Shown here: positions 17,307 to 27,450 of the stretch, one piece after another
Position numbering within the stretch: position 1 is the first letter of the stretch
Layout of the letters: every line of letters begins with the position of its first letter
Assembly (NCBI RefSeq): GCF_947500265.1
Contig: NZ_CANMRN010000001.1
Span: 558,001-622,000 of the forward strand
Source of the DNA: an uncultured Psychrobacter sp.
GTDB lineage: Bacteria; Pseudomonadota; Gammaproteobacteria; Pseudomonadales; Moraxellaceae
Direction: 5' to 3'
Length of the DNA: 64,000 nt
Program-made: the position numbers and the translations under genes
The notes under the pieces: generated by a model
Seen by the model: only the letters and a program-made list of their open reading frames with translations
The model's database searches: none
What the model was told of the DNA's origin: nothing

Positions 17307-19019
17307 TTACTCAGAAGCATTTTGTTTAAGCAGCATCGCAGTGGCGACATCAGCAGCCACGGGTTTGCTAAACCAATAGCCCTGACCAATTTTGCAACCC
17401 ATATCTAACAACACATCACGCTGCTGCTTAGTTTCGATACCTTCAGCAACGACTTGCATATCTAAAGCGACTGCTAAGTCTAAAATGGCTTTTACAATTG
17501 CGTGTTGGGTACGATCAGTTTCAATATTGGAGATAAAGCTCTTATCGATCTTGATAAAATCAAATGGGTATTCTTGCAAGTAGCTCAATGATGCATAACC
17601 AGTACCGAAATCATCGAGCGCTAGACGTACGCCAAGCTCTCTAAGCGAGTTAAGCTGTTTTTTTACATTATCATGACGCTGAATCAAAGACGATTCGGTC
17701 ACTTCGATATGCAATTGATGGGCAGCAACGCCATTCTCTGTCAGTAGTGTGCTCACCATATCAAAGAAGTCAGGGTGGCTAAACTCAGCGGCATCAGCGT
17801 TGATACAGACGTGTTGATGAAACCCTTGCTGTTGCCAAACGGCTAGTTGTTTGACTATTTTAATGGCCAGTTGCGAAAACAAATCAAAGGAGAGCTTGTG
17901 CGCGATAATGGCATTGATAAAATGAACGGGTTTGAGTAATCCGCGAGTAGGATGTTGCCAACGTACCAATGCTTCAAAACCTGTGATAGCCCCAGTTTCC
18001 AATGAGAACTTTGGCTGATAATAAGGAACGAATTGACCTTCAAGGGTAGCAGTCCTAAGCTCAGACTCTAGCTCTAAGCTACCAGCGGTAGCGCTTTCAA
18101 TTGCCTCGTCGTACCAGCGAATATCATCGCCACCATGCTGCTTGACATAGTCCAATGCTTTTTCTGCTTTGGTCAATAAACCCGTTACTTCGTTATCATC
18201 TTTTGGAAAACAGCTGACACCCACAGAAATATGGTAATAGATATTTGCATCTGTTGCATGGCTCTTATCAGTAGAGAAGGGGCGTTCACACATTTGCATA
18301 AGTGTGTCTAGTTGATGACGTACCATATTGGCATCTTTAACTTCAAACAGTAGCGCAAAATCATCACCACCAAAGTGAGAAAAGGAGCGTAAATTATGCA
18401 GCTTGAGCTTTTCGACTCCTTCTACAAAGTTTTTTATTAAGTCATTGGCACCATCAGGCCCTAGTAGGCTGGCAAGATTGCGATAGCGGTCAATGTTTAA
18501 GCGTACAAGGACAACCTCTTGGTAACTATCTAATAGCATGTCACTTGTTTGACTCAAAAACACCTTGCGGTTAGGAAGCCCCGTGAGTTGATCATAGTTG
18601 AGTAAATGCGCGACCTGTTTTTGGTCTTTGATAACGGATGACATGTCACGCAACATACCGACATGGTAGGCTGTCTGCTCGACATAAATCTTGCGATAAG
18701 TGACATGGCAATCAATAGGTTCGCCATAACGATTGATCATCGAAAAATCAAGTTCGTAAAATCCATGACTGTCTAGGTTTTTACTGATGTCTTTCAAGAT
18801 AAGCTGCTCTGCTTCTGATAAAAATTCGGCAGCATAAATACCAAGTGGCCGACCAACTAAGAACTCTTCTTTGTAGCCAATCATAAGCTCATAACTGGCA
18901 TTAACCGCTAAATAACGTAGATTTTCGTCTAGTATAAATATGGCGTCTTCAAGCTGTTCACATAGCGTACTCATCAACTGCTGCTTGATTGATACTGGAA
19001 TAGTGTCAAAATTGCTCAT
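17307..19019 (-). CDS. PAS-GGDEF-EAL cyclic-di-GMP regulator, probable phosphodiesterase
   Basis: 570 residues: a PAS sensor domain (about 15-130), a GGDEF domain (135-300) and an EAL domain (320-565). No membrane segment, so cytosolic. The GGDEF signature reads GGDDF at 217-221, a substitution expected to weaken or abolish cyclase activity, and there is no RxxD inhibitory site just before it. The EAL domain keeps its residues: EAL at 349-351, the Asn of CINADA, TESS, the metal motif DDFGTGYASLSYL, IKIDKSFI, VAEGIET and GQGYWFSKP. I therefore infer a c-di-GMP phosphodiesterase with a regulatory GGDEF-like domain. Confidence 0.9.
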   Translation of the reverse strand: MSNFDTIPVSIKQQLMSTLCEQLEDAIFILDENLRYLAVNASYELMIGYKEEFLVGRPLGIYAAEFLSEAEQLILKDISKNLDSHGFYELDFSMINRYGEPIDCHVTYRKIYVEQTAYHVGMLRDMSSVIKDQKQVAHLLNYDQLTGLPNRKVFLSQTSDMLLDSYQEVVLVRLNIDRYRNLASLLGPDGANDLIKNFVEGVEKLKLHNLRSFSHFGGDDFALLFEVKDANMVRHQLDTLMQMCERPFSTDKSHATDANIYYHISVGVSCFPKDDNEVTGLLTKAEKALDYVKQHGGDDIRWYDEAIESATAGSLELESELRTATLEGQFVPYYQPKFSLETGAITGFEALVRWQHPTRGLLKPVHFINAIIAHKLSFDLFSQLAIKIVKQLAVWQQQGFHQHVCINADAAEFSHPDFFDMVSTLLTENGVAAHQLHIEVTESSLIQRHDNVKKQLNSLRELGVRLALDDFGTGYASLSYLQEYPFDFIKIDKSFISNIETDRTQHAIVKAILDLAVALDMQVVAEGIETKQQRDVLLDMGCKIGQGYWFSKPVAADVATAMLLKQNASE

Positions 19020-19192
19020 AATAATGGCTCACAAAAGATAAGGGCTTATAAAAATAAGAACTGCATTATCAATTTATTAACATTGAGTTGGCATCGCATT
19101 TTACTGTGTACGATACAGAACAGATATTATTTTTGACTATAAGCATAAAGGATAAAAACTACGATAGTCATACTAATACTTATCAGTTTTTA

Positions 19193-20089
19193 CTAGGTGC
19201 TTAAGGCGTGTAAAGTAGCTAACGCTACTACTGGTGCAGTTTCGGTACGCAAGACTCTTGTGCCGATCTGCCAAGGCTCAAATCCAACACTCTGTGCCTG
19301 CTGACATTCATCTTGACTCAGACCACCCTCAGGTCCGATCAACAGTTTGATATAAGGGGTCTGTTGTTTAAGAATATCAGATAGAGCGTTAGGCGTGGCG
19401 GGTTGTCCTGCTGCTGGTACGCTCATCTGCATACACAGATCTGCAGCGTTTGCTAATACTTGGTAGTAAGAATTATGACTAAGCACAGAAACGATAGAAC
19501 TGACGGCCATTTGCACCTTCGTAACATCAGTAGCCATAGCTTCAGTAGTCTTAGCATCAGAATTGGTATTACTTAGCCATTCGTTGATAGATTGTGGCGC
19601 AAGAATAAGAGGCGGACGATTAAGACCGCATTGTTCACAAGCGGCGATTGCTACTTGTTGCCAATGCGCCAGTTTCTTTTCAACTTGGGCAGGTTTCAAT
19701 GTGACTTCACCATGGTGGCTGCTGAGCAACTGAATGGCAGTCACTCCAAGCTCAGTTGCTTTTTGGATAGCATAGTCCATACGCTCACCACGGCTCATTA
19801 CCAAACCAATCTGAGTGATAGTAGGCGGCGTACGATCGTCGTCTATATGTGTAAGCAAAGTAGCAGTGGCATTTTTTTTACTGATTGCCTGTAGCTCTAC
19901 TGTATATTCGCCACCAAATCCATCGAACAAAACCCCTTGATCGCCAATATTTGCTCGTAGTACACGGCACCAGTGATGGACAACGCTATCTGGTAATTCG
20001 ACATTGCTACCTAGCGGTAACTCACCCAATTTAGGTAGTGGTGAGGCATCAGCGTTGTCGTTGTTAATGGCATAAAAAAAACGTCGCAC
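19193..20089 (-). CDS. rsmE: 16S rRNA (uracil1498-N3)-methyltransferase
   Basis: SAM-dependent SPOUT-class methyltransferase for U1498 in 16S rRNA. The N-terminal MRRFFYA and the PUA-like segment with VVHHWCRVLRANIGD are followed by the knot domain: LLIGPEGGLSQDE and LGTRVLRTETAPVVAL (here IGTRVLRTETAP). 298 residues exceeds the usual 243 because of an insertion of about 45 residues around 170-215 that is rich in Thr, Ser and Val; it lies before the knot motifs and may be a surface loop. Confidence 0.93.
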   Translation of the reverse strand: MRRFFYAINNDNADASPLPKLGELPLGSNVELPDSVVHHWCRVLRANIGDQGVLFDGFGGEYTVELQAISKKNATATLLTHIDDDRTPPTITQIGLVMSRGERMDYAIQKATELGVTAIQLLSSHHGEVTLKPAQVEKKLAHWQQVAIAACEQCGLNRPPLILAPQSINEWLSNTNSDAKTTEAMATDVTKVQMAVSSIVSVLSHNSYYQVLANAADLCMQMSVPAAGQPATPNALSDILKQQTPYIKLLIGPEGGLSQDECQQAQSVGFEPWQIGTRVLRTETAPVVALATLHALST

Positions 20090-20305
20090 GTGGTCTTATT
20101 CCTATTATTTGATTGAGTATAGTTATTATTAGATCTATAGAATATCACTTGAGACAATTAATGACATTTGTTTTATGAGAATTTTTCTTAATAAAGATAA
20201 TTATTTTTAGAGCAGCATTATTGCACAGTGAAGAAATTTTTAAAAATTAAATAAGATAAAGTGTATGAATAAAACGGTAAAGGGTTATTGGTCAAAATTC
20301 TGGCA

Positions 20306-20336
20306 ATAAAAAACTGGCGCTCCTAAAAGCGCCAGT
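20306..20336 (-). terminator. Intrinsic terminator of the ahcY-metF operon
   Basis: CTGGCGCTCC/AAAAGCGCCAG form a stem of at least 7 GC-rich base pairs; six T residues follow on the minus strand. It lies about 55 bases after the metF stop. Confidence 0.88.
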
Positions 20337-20389
20337 CATTAATAATGTATTCAGGAATGATTAAGGGGTATTTTAGAATGCTTACAAAT

Positions 20390-21238
20390 TTAAGCGGTCA
20401 ATCCCAACGCTTCTACCAAGCGTTTGTTTGGCTCAACTTTGTTCATACTATAAAAATGCATGGCAGGTACGCCCTCGGCAATCAAGCGTTCACACAAGCG
20501 ATAAACCACATCAAAGCCAAACTCACGAATAGCCTTACGATCATCACCAAAATCCGTCAACTGCTTACGTACATAGCGCGGAATATCAGCGCCACAGCTA
20601 TCAGCAAAACGCAAGAGATTGCTCGAATTGGTAATTGGCATGATACCAGCGACCAAAGGCTGAGCTACTGTATCAATACCGCGTTTCTCTAACTTATCAC
20701 GCAAGTACAGATAGCTGTCAGCGTTGTAGAAAAACTGAGTAATCGACGCATTGGCACCAGCTTGGTATTTATTTACCAAGTTATCAATATCAAACTCAAA
20801 GCTACGCGCTTGTGGGTGCATTTCAGGGTAGGAGGCCACTTCGATATGGAAGTGATCACCTGAATGCTCACGAATGTACTTTACCAAATCTACCGCAAAT
20901 GGTAGTTCACCCATGCCCACCTGACCTGATGGCAAGTCGCCGCGTAGCGCTACTAAGCGTCTAATACCTAAAGTCTTATAATACTCGAGCAATTCAGCGA
21001 TTTCACTTTTATCATCACCAATACAAGACAGGTGCGGCGCGACTTCAGTGGTACCACGCGTACTTAGTGCCTGTACGATATCTAAGGTGCGGCTACGGGT
21101 TGAACCGCCCGCACCATAAGTTACCGAAAAATAAGCTGGTGACAACTTATTAAGCTCATCGTAAGTGCTGAGAAGCTTTTCGTGACCTTGCTCGGTCTTT
21201 GCAGGAAAGAACTCAAAGGAGAAAGCAGGCTTACTCAC
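20390..21238 (-). CDS. metF: 5,10-methylenetetrahydrofolate reductase
   Basis: Flavin enzyme reducing methylene-THF to methyl-THF for methionine synthesis. From the GTG at 21238 the protein begins VSKPAFSFEFFPAKT, the family N-terminus, and AAAAGGAG lies 8 bases upstream. A longer reading would overlap ahcY, so I reject it. Motifs: VTYGAGGSTR, LVALRGDLPSG, DNLVNKYQAGANASITQFFYN and the late GIMPITN and AMHFYSMN. 282 residues, normal size. It follows ahcY by 13 bases and shares its riboswitch-controlled transcript. Confidence 0.95.
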   Translation of the reverse strand: MSKPAFSFEFFPAKTEQGHEKLLSTYDELNKLSPAYFSVTYGAGGSTRSRTLDIVQALSTRGTTEVAPHLSCIGDDKSEIAELLEYYKTLGIRRLVALRGDLPSGQVGMGELPFAVDLVKYIREHSGDHFHIEVASYPEMHPQARSFEFDIDNLVNKYQAGANASITQFFYNADSYLYLRDKLEKRGIDTVAQPLVAGIMPITNSSNLLRFADSCGADIPRYVRKQLTDFGDDRKAIREFGFDVVYRLCERLIAEGVPAMHFYSMNKVEPNKRLVEALGLTA

Positions 21239-21251
21239 AGTCAGGCTCCTT

Positions 21252-22676
21252 TTAGTATTTATAAGCGTCAGGCTTGAATGGACCTTCAACTGGTACACCC
21301 AAATACTCAGCTTGCTTTTGGGTCAGCTTAGTTAGCGTACCGTTAAAGCCTGCAACCATCGCAGCGGCCACTTCTTCGTCTAACTTCTTAGGCAATACTT
21401 TTACGTATAGGTTGTCAGTACGTTGGTCAGCTGGCAAGTCAGCAAACTTCTCTTCGAACAGATACATTTGAGCCAATACTTGGTTGGCAAATGAGCCGTC
21501 CATCACGCGTGATGGGTGACCAGTTGCGTTACCTAGGTTCACTAGGCGACCTTCAGCAAGCAAGATCAAATAGTCGTTCTCATCGTCTGAGCGGAAGATT
21601 TGATGAACTTGTGGCTTGATTTCAACCCAGCGCCAGTTGTCACGCATAAACTGTGTGTCGATTTCGGTATCAAAGTGACCGATGTTACATACCACAGCAC
21701 CAGGTTTAAGGGCTGCTAACATATGTCTATCACAAACATGGTAGTTACCAGTAGTCGTGACGATCATGTCAGTGTCTTCAAGCAAACGCTTGTTGATGCT
21801 GGCTGCGCCGCCCGTGTTATCACCGTCGATGTATGGTGATAAGACTTCAAAACCGTCCATACATGCCTGCATAGCACAAATAGGGTCAACTTCTGAGACC
21901 CGTACGATCATGCCTTCTTGGCGTAAGCTTTGTGTAGAGCCTTTACCTACATCGCCGTAACCGATAACCAAAGCGCGGCGACCAGCAAGGAACATATCGG
22001 TAGCACGTTTGATAGCATCGTTTAAGCTATGACGGCAGCCGTATTTGTTATCGTTTTTAGACTTGGTAACCGCATCGTTGACGTTGATGGCTGGTACTTT
22101 AAGCGTACCTTTACCAAGCATCTCAACCAAGCGATGAACGCCAGTAGTGGTTTCTTCTGAGATACCATGGATGTTATCAAGCAGCTCTGCATAATCGCTG
22201 TGAATCAAAGCAGTCAAATCACCGCCATCATCTAAAATTAAGTTAGCATCCCAAAGTTGGCCTGACGCTTCGCCGCCAACATGTACTTGCTGACGTAGGC
22301 ACCACTCGTACTCTTCTTCTGTTTCGCCTTTCCAAGCATAAACAGAGATACCAGCAGCGGCAATTGCAGCAGCAGCATGGTCTTGAGTTGAGAAGATGTT
22401 ACATGATGTCCAGCGTACTTCAGCACCTAGCGCGACTAGTGTCTCGATAAGTACGGCAGTCTGAATAGTCATGTGGATACAGCCAGCGATTTTCGCGCCT
22501 TTAAGCGGCTGGTCTGCTTCGTAGCGACGACGCAAGCCCATTAGGGCAGGCATTTCGGCTTCAGCAAGGGTGATTTCACGGCGGCCGTAATCAGCAAGGC
22601 TGATGTCAGCGACTTTGTAGTCAGTGAAAGAGGGATCGATCGTATGGGCAGATGGTGTAGTAGACACTGCGTCCAT
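21252..22676 (-). CDS. ahcY: S-adenosylhomocysteine hydrolase
   Basis: NAD-dependent reversible hydrolysis of SAH to adenosine and homocysteine, removing the product inhibitor of SAM methyltransferases. 474 residues, the longer bacterial form. Visible are [33 protein letters not shown], the NAD-binding [14 protein letters not shown], and the C-terminal [15 protein letters not shown] ending in KPDAYKY, whose Lys and Tyr complete the neighbouring subunit's NAD site. The ATG has AGGAG 6 bases upstream. It is preceded by an SAH riboswitch and followed by metF, so the operon couples SAH removal to homocysteine remethylation. Confidence 0.97.
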   Translation of the reverse strand: MDAVSTTPSAHTIDPSFTDYKVADISLADYGRREITLAEAEMPALMGLRRRYEADQPLKGAKIAGCIHMTIQTAVLIETLVALGAEVRWTSCNIFSTQDHAAAAIAAAGISVYAWKGETEEEYEWCLRQQVHVGGEASGQLWDANLILDDGGDLTALIHSDYAELLDNIHGISEETTTGVHRLVEMLGKGTLKVPAINVNDAVTKSKNDNKYGCRHSLNDAIKRATDMFLAGRRALVIGYGDVGKGSTQSLRQEGMIVRVSEVDPICAMQACMDGFEVLSPYIDGDNTGGAASINKRLLEDTDMIVTTTGNYHVCDRHMLAALKPGAVVCNIGHFDTEIDTQFMRDNWRWVEIKPQVHQIFRSDDENDYLILLAEGRLVNLGNATGHPSRVMDGSFANQVLAQMYLFEEKFADLPADQRTDNLYVKVLPKKLDEEVAAAMVAGFNGTLTKLTQKQAEYLGVPVEGPFKPDAYKY

Positions 22677-22769
22677 AATATGCTCCTATCAGTGGTTAAC
22701 GAATGATAAAAAGAATAAAAACGCAGGTGCCGTTGTTTGCGCTGTGAGCGACCAAAAATATGGTCTTTC

Positions 22770-22866
22770 GACAGTTAACCGAGCCTAACATAACCTGTGA
22801 TTGCATAACTATAGAATGTTAATGCAGTAAATCACTGTTATGGCGCAACACCTCTCGGAGGTCGTT
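22770..22866 (-). promoter_or_regulatory. SAH (S-adenosylhomocysteine) riboswitch
   Basis: Read on the minus strand the leader holds CCTCCGAGAGGTGTTGCGCC, then about 55 less conserved bases, then TTAGGCTCGGTTA. These match the two conserved halves of the SAH riboswitch; CCGAG pairs with CTCGG. It lies about 95 bases upstream of the ahcY ATG, exactly where this family is found in proteobacteria, and would raise ahcY-metF expression when SAH accumulates. A short GACCA/TGGTC hairpin follows at about 22751-22768. Confidence 0.85.
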
Positions 22867-22957
22867 ATTGTAATAGATGAGTGGTTAATTGTCACCTATT
22901 GACTGAGATAAATGATAAGCAGTCATGGTATAAGTACCTGTATGTTTTTCATAGGTA

Positions 22958-22988
22958 TAAAAAAAGGCCACCTGTAGATGACCTTTTA
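22958..22988 (-). terminator. Intrinsic terminator after the TonB-dependent receptor
   Basis: AAGGTCATC and GGTGGCCTT pair (with two G-T pairs) around a 4-base loop; seven T follow on the minus strand. Confidence 0.8.
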
Positions 22989-23027
22989 TATTTAAATAAG
23001 CGCTAGGTTTTTAATTGCTAAATTAGC

Positions 23028-24971
23028 TTAGTACCAGTTATAAGTTAAAGAGGTGAAGAAATTGGTGCCGTCTTGGTTATAACGTGAAGCATATTGACCA
23101 AAGCTTTCATTGGTCGAGTAATCTACATTTGTTATATTGTTAATACGACTAGTCCATGTCAGATTTGGGCTTACATAATAGTTACCGCTAATATTAAACA
23201 ATGTATAGTCATCTATAAATGTACTGTTATCTGAAACATTATATGTTTTGCCAACATACTCAGCTTCAGCACGAATGTCAAATTCGGCAGCTTGGTATCC
23301 TATATATACTAAGCCAGTATGCTCTGGTCGATAGACCAACTGTTTGCCTTTATTGGCGCCAGAAAGCTCTTCTGCATTGGTATAGGTATATTGGCTACCT
23401 AATAGCACATTATTGATCTGCCAGTCTGACGTTAAGCTGTAACCAGACAGTTCTGCTTGATCAATATTAGTTGCTTGATACTTGAAAGTTGATGGATCAT
23501 ATTCATTGCTAATAAGATTCTTGACGCGGCTATAAAATCCTGTCAGACGAGTAGTCTGTAAATCACTATTCGACTCGACAAACAATTCTAGGTTCTTACT
23601 TTTTTCAACTTCTAAGTTTTCATTGGGTACATAATAAGCACTTTCAATATATAAGTCATTCAGAGAAGGTGCTCTATAACCAGTAGCGAAGCTAGTACCA
23701 AGGCGTAAACTAGGTGCTAGCTTCACAGCATAACCTAGGCTATAGGTAGTTTCGCTATCGAACTGTGAATTTTCATCAAAACGAACGTTCGCTTGAAGGT
23801 CATAAGCCTCTTTGTTTAGCTGATAGCCAAGGAAACCGCTCTTGATGATACGATCATTTATCTTATAGCTATCGTTATTATTACTAGGAGTATTGTCATT
23901 AATATCTACTTCTTGCTTTAGCCATTCTGCACCAGCCTGTAGCTGTCCTGTAGGTAAGCGATAAATACTTAACAAATTTGCTTGTTTTTGTTTCGTTTCA
24001 AATTCATCACCAACTTTGTTATCAACTTTATCCAAACTTTGACCTGTTGATAGCCGCAAGGTCATCTTATCGTTTTCATATTGCGAAAACGCTGATACTG
24101 CACCATTTTCTTGATCAATTTCTGCATTTTGACCTGGTCCAAAACTATAGTTATCAAACTCAGTATTTGACTTAGAAAAAAGACCTGTTGCACCGATAGT
24201 AATGTTGTCCGTTAAAGGGACGCTTGTATTTAGTGCAAAGTTATTACTTTCAAAACCGTCATCATCTTTATCGTTTCCTGATCGATTTTCAAGAGCTGTA
24301 ATACCTTTAGTTTGGTTACGATTAGCAGATAGACTCAGTTTGGCACCTGCTTCATTTGCAAACTGCGCGGCTACGCCATAGACATAATGGTCGTTTGAGC
24401 CAACGCCAGCAGTCACAGAAAAGTTGGTCTGTTCGATGTTAGAGCCTTTAGTAAAGACTTGAATAACGCCACCCATTGCGTCTGAGCCATAGATACTAGA
24501 ACCTGATGCACCATATAGTATTTCAATACGATCAATTTGATCGACTGGTAGTAGGGTTAATGCAGGCTGTCCGGATGACATTGAGCCATAACGTACACCG
24601 TCGATTAATACCAATACGCGTTTGCTATCATAGCCACGAAGGTAGAAATTGCTGCTTTGACCCATGCCGCCATCTTGTTTAATACTAAATCCTGGCTGAC
24701 GTCTAAGCACTTCCATTACCGTTTGACCTTGATAACGTTTGAGCTCTTTACTATTTACAACACGTGTCTGAGCAATCACATTACTGACTTTAGTAGGTGT
24801 GCGAGTCGCTGTGACGACGATCTCATCAAGTTCAACTTGTGGCAAATTGCTATCGTTGATGGAAGTGTTTTCAGAGGTAGCTGCCATTGCGGTATTTACT
24901 GCAAGTAAGCCAAGCGCGCTCAAAATACTTAAACGAAGATAGGTACGTGAAGATGCACGTGATACAGACAT
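23028..24971 (-). CDS. TonB-dependent outer-membrane receptor, BtuB-like
   Basis: About 647 residues from the ATG at 24971, chosen for a GGA 6-7 bases upstream and a clean signal peptide (MSVSRASSRTYLRL then a hydrophobic core, cleaved at AMA/A). After it come the TonB-box-like DEIVVTATRT, the plug domain (VMEVLRRQPGFSIKQDGG, NFYLRGYDSKRVLVLIDGVR, IEILYGASGSSIYGSDAMGGVIQVFTK) and a beta-barrel ending SLTYNWY. The plug and 600-residue size resemble cobalamin receptors, but no B12 riboswitch is visible upstream and no uptake partners are adjacent, so the substrate could also be a siderophore or metal chelate. Confidence 0.88.
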   Translation of the reverse strand: MSVSRASSRTYLRLSILSALGLLAVNTAMAATSENTSINDSNLPQVELDEIVVTATRTPTKVSNVIAQTRVVNSKELKRYQGQTVMEVLRRQPGFSIKQDGGMGQSSNFYLRGYDSKRVLVLIDGVRYGSMSSGQPALTLLPVDQIDRIEILYGASGSSIYGSDAMGGVIQVFTKGSNIEQTNFSVTAGVGSNDHYVYGVAAQFANEAGAKLSLSANRNQTKGITALENRSGNDKDDDGFESNNFALNTSVPLTDNITIGATGLFSKSNTEFDNYSFGPGQNAEIDQENGAVSAFSQYENDKMTLRLSTGQSLDKVDNKVGDEFETKQKQANLLSIYRLPTGQLQAGAEWLKQEVDINDNTPSNNNDSYKINDRIIKSGFLGYQLNKEAYDLQANVRFDENSQFDSETTYSLGYAVKLAPSLRLGTSFATGYRAPSLNDLYIESAYYVPNENLEVEKSKNLELFVESNSDLQTTRLTGFYSRVKNLISNEYDPSTFKYQATNIDQAELSGYSLTSDWQINNVLLGSQYTYTNAEELSGANKGKQLVYRPEHTGLVYIGYQAAEFDIRAEAEYVGKTYNVSDNSTFIDDYTLFNISGNYYVSPNLTWTSRINNITNVDYSTNESFGQYASRYNQDGTNFFTSLTYNWY

Positions 24972-25401
24972 AGTCGATTCCAAAGTAATCAAGTTAAAAA
25001 TGCAGAAATGAGAGGTAACTATCATGACGTAAAAGGGGTCAAAAGTTACAAAAAACAGTATATAAGCAAAACTGCGCTCATTATCTACAAATTAACCCAC
25101 TTTATAAACTACTTTAACCTAATGTTTATTCAAGGTAGGCTGAATGCTACTCATGTTAGCTTGCTAAATAATCTATTAATACTTTACTTAGATATCCTAC
25201 GAGAACTTATTCAACTTTATAAGAGAAGCCTATCCTTATAAACACCTACTATTAAGAGCGCACGTAGAGTAAGAAACCAAATACCAATACAGTTAGCTAC
25301 AAAATTGCGTAATCAAAAGCACTGCTGTTATAAATAATTGTTACTATAGTATGGACGCCACCTGTCATTTATCATGCCATTTTTAAACTAAGAGGTTTGT
25401 T
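24972..25401. other. Divergent intergenic region
   Basis: About 430 AT-rich bases between the receptor and the MscS-like gene. No gene seen. I looked for a cobalamin riboswitch (the GCCACTG-type B12 box) on the receptor strand and found none; no convincing Fur or Zur operator stood out. Confidence 0.4.
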
Positions 25402-27390
25402 TTGTCTATCAAGCATAATCTGACTCCCAGTCCTTCGCCTAATTTATTCTCTGCTATTACTAAAATACCATTTATAGTCGCGATGCTATTACTGACTATG
25501 CTGTTGAGTATTGCCTTGCCAAATAATGCTTATGCTGTGGAGGCTGGTGCGCTTGGAGTGGGTAATGACAGTAGTGGAGAGACCGTAAGTACGCCATTGC
25601 CTGATTCATTTGGCCGAGATACACCGCGTCATACGGTACAAGGGTTTATTAGTGCGCTGGGTGAAAATGATTATCTGCTGGCAAGTAATTATCTCAACTT
25701 ATCAAAGTCTGATAACCCAACGACCGTTGTGCGACAGTTCAAACAAGCACTGGATGCAGGAGGGCGTTTTCAGCCGGATCTACAGATTAGCAATTCACCT
25801 GAGGGTAATCTAACTGACCAACTGCCACCTAGCCAAGAAAATGTCGGTGTGATTAATATTGGAGAGCGAAGTGTTCCGCTATTGCTAGAAAGGGTGGTCT
25901 CAAAACAAAACGAACAATATTGGCAATTCTCTAGCGATACGCTGACCTCAGTACCAGAAGTAATAGAAAATACTGAGCCGACCCTAGTCTCTCGCTATAC
26001 GGTTGACTCTTTAGATGGTAAAAAGCTTTTCGGTTATCAACTAGCTGATTTGGTCGCCGCGCTCACCATGATTGTGACTAGCTTTGTACTTACTTATGTC
26101 GCGGTATGGTTGCTATACCACTTATTAAGGATTGTTTATCCGTATTTGCGTGGTACGCCATTGCCATTACCTAACAAGGTAATATTGCCACTTTCTGTGG
26201 TCATTATGGCCCTGATACTATCCGAGGTGATGGTTTATGCAGGCGTATCGGTGACACTACGTGAGCCAGTCAATCGCTTTACGGATATCGCTTCTTGGTT
26301 AGCGCTGACTTGGCTACTATTGCGAGTGATTGACGCGATATTTACCCGAGCGGTAAATCTAAGCTACAAGAAAAACTATACTGAGCGAGTCTCAATTTTG
26401 GGACTGCTGCGTAAGGTCGTCAAAGCGCTATTACTGATATTTGCAGTGATTGTTATTTTTGGCAATTTGGGTTTTGATTTGACCACTGGTATTGCCGCAC
26501 TGGGTGTGGGTGGTTTGGCGTTAGCCCTTGGTGCGCAAAAGACGATTGAAAACTTAGTTGGTAGTGTCGTCGTCGTCGCAGATTCACCTGTGCGTATCGG
26601 TGACTATTGTAAGTTTGGTACTTACGAAGGGACAGTTATCGACATTGGTATTCGCTCATCGCGTGTACGGACCTTGTCGCGGACGATTGTTACGGTACCA
26701 AATGGTGACTTTTCATCGATGCAGATCGAAAACTTTACCTCTCGCGATATGTTTCGTTTTTTCCACTACTTATATATTAAGCGTACCGCTGATCTTGACG
26801 TAATATTCAAAATGGTTAATGATTTGGATGAATTTATAAAAGAGCATGATTTAACTAATCAAGAATGGAATCAGGTCAATATTTTGGAGTTGCGCCAAGA
26901 TTGCTATGTTATTCAGTTGCAAGCTTATGTAAATGCTATTGGTATCATTGAGTTCTATGACAAACAAAACGCTTTGTTTGTCGATATATTAAAGAAAGTC
27001 GCGGCATATAAAGTAGAACATGCATTGCCGACTCAGCAGTTGATTGTTAATCAAACGGAGCTTGAACATCATGTGGGAAGTAGCACTGATGAATCAGCAG
27101 AAGGAAATGAATCAGATAACAGTAGTAATTCTGCTAATAATGAAGTGTCTGATAACAAGGAAGTAAACACAAGCGTATACAGGAAAGATTACAACGACGA
27201 TGGCGTTAATATTCGTAAAGATAGCGACAAGGCTAAAAATGATGTTGCAAGTCACCACAAATTCTCTATGGCGACCGTCAGCAGAAGTGGTGCGCTTAAG
27301 GCACTAAAGCATAAAAGTCATATGCTAAGAAAAAGTAAGTTTAAGCACACTAAAAACAAGTCTGGTTTTTCTATATGGAATCAGCCTTAA
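25402..27390 (+). CDS. MscS-family mechanosensitive ion channel
   Basis: 662 residues. The start is TTG with AGAGG 7 bases upstream. A signal peptide (core PFIVAMLLLTMLLSIALP, cleavage near AYA/V) precedes a periplasmic domain of about 170 residues, then four or so transmembrane helices between residues 215 and 385. The pore-lining helix GIAALGVGGLALALGAQKTIENLVGS is typical MscS, followed by the beta domain with IGDYCKFGTYEGTVIDIGIRSSRVRTL. The last 130 residues are disordered and basic. It probably protects against hypo-osmotic shock. The periplasmic domain makes it larger than E. coli MscS. Confidence 0.9.
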   Translation: MSIKHNLTPSPSPNLFSAITKIPFIVAMLLLTMLLSIALPNNAYAVEAGALGVGNDSSGETVSTPLPDSFGRDTPRHTVQGFISALGENDYLLASNYLNLSKSDNPTTVVRQFKQALDAGGRFQPDLQISNSPEGNLTDQLPPSQENVGVINIGERSVPLLLERVVSKQNEQYWQFSSDTLTSVPEVIENTEPTLVSRYTVDSLDGKKLFGYQLADLVAALTMIVTSFVLTYVAVWLLYHLLRIVYPYLRGTPLPLPNKVILPLSVVIMALILSEVMVYAGVSVTLREPVNRFTDIASWLALTWLLLRVIDAIFTRAVNLSYKKNYTERVSILGLLRKVVKALLLIFAVIVIFGNLGFDLTTGIAALGVGGLALALGAQKTIENLVGSVVVVADSPVRIGDYCKFGTYEGTVIDIGIRSSRVRTLSRTIVTVPNGDFSSMQIENFTSRDMFRFFHYLYIKRTADLDVIFKMVNDLDEFIKEHDLTNQEWNQVNILELRQDCYVIQLQAYVNAIGIIEFYDKQNALFVDILKKVAAYKVEHALPTQQLIVNQTELEHHVGSSTDESAEGNESDNSSNSANNEVSDNKEVNTSVYRKDYNDDGVNIRKDSDKAKNDVASHHKFSMATVSRSGALKALKHKSHMLRKSKFKHTKNKSGFSIWNQP

Positions 27391-27450
27391 AAGAGACTCT
27401 TTTCTTATGAGTAGTGGTGAGTAACACTGGCTATTTCTTTGCTCAGTTAG

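Noticed and set aside
24972..25401. Possible cobalamin riboswitch before the BtuB-like gene
   Set aside because: No B12 box or core pattern found on the gene's strand.
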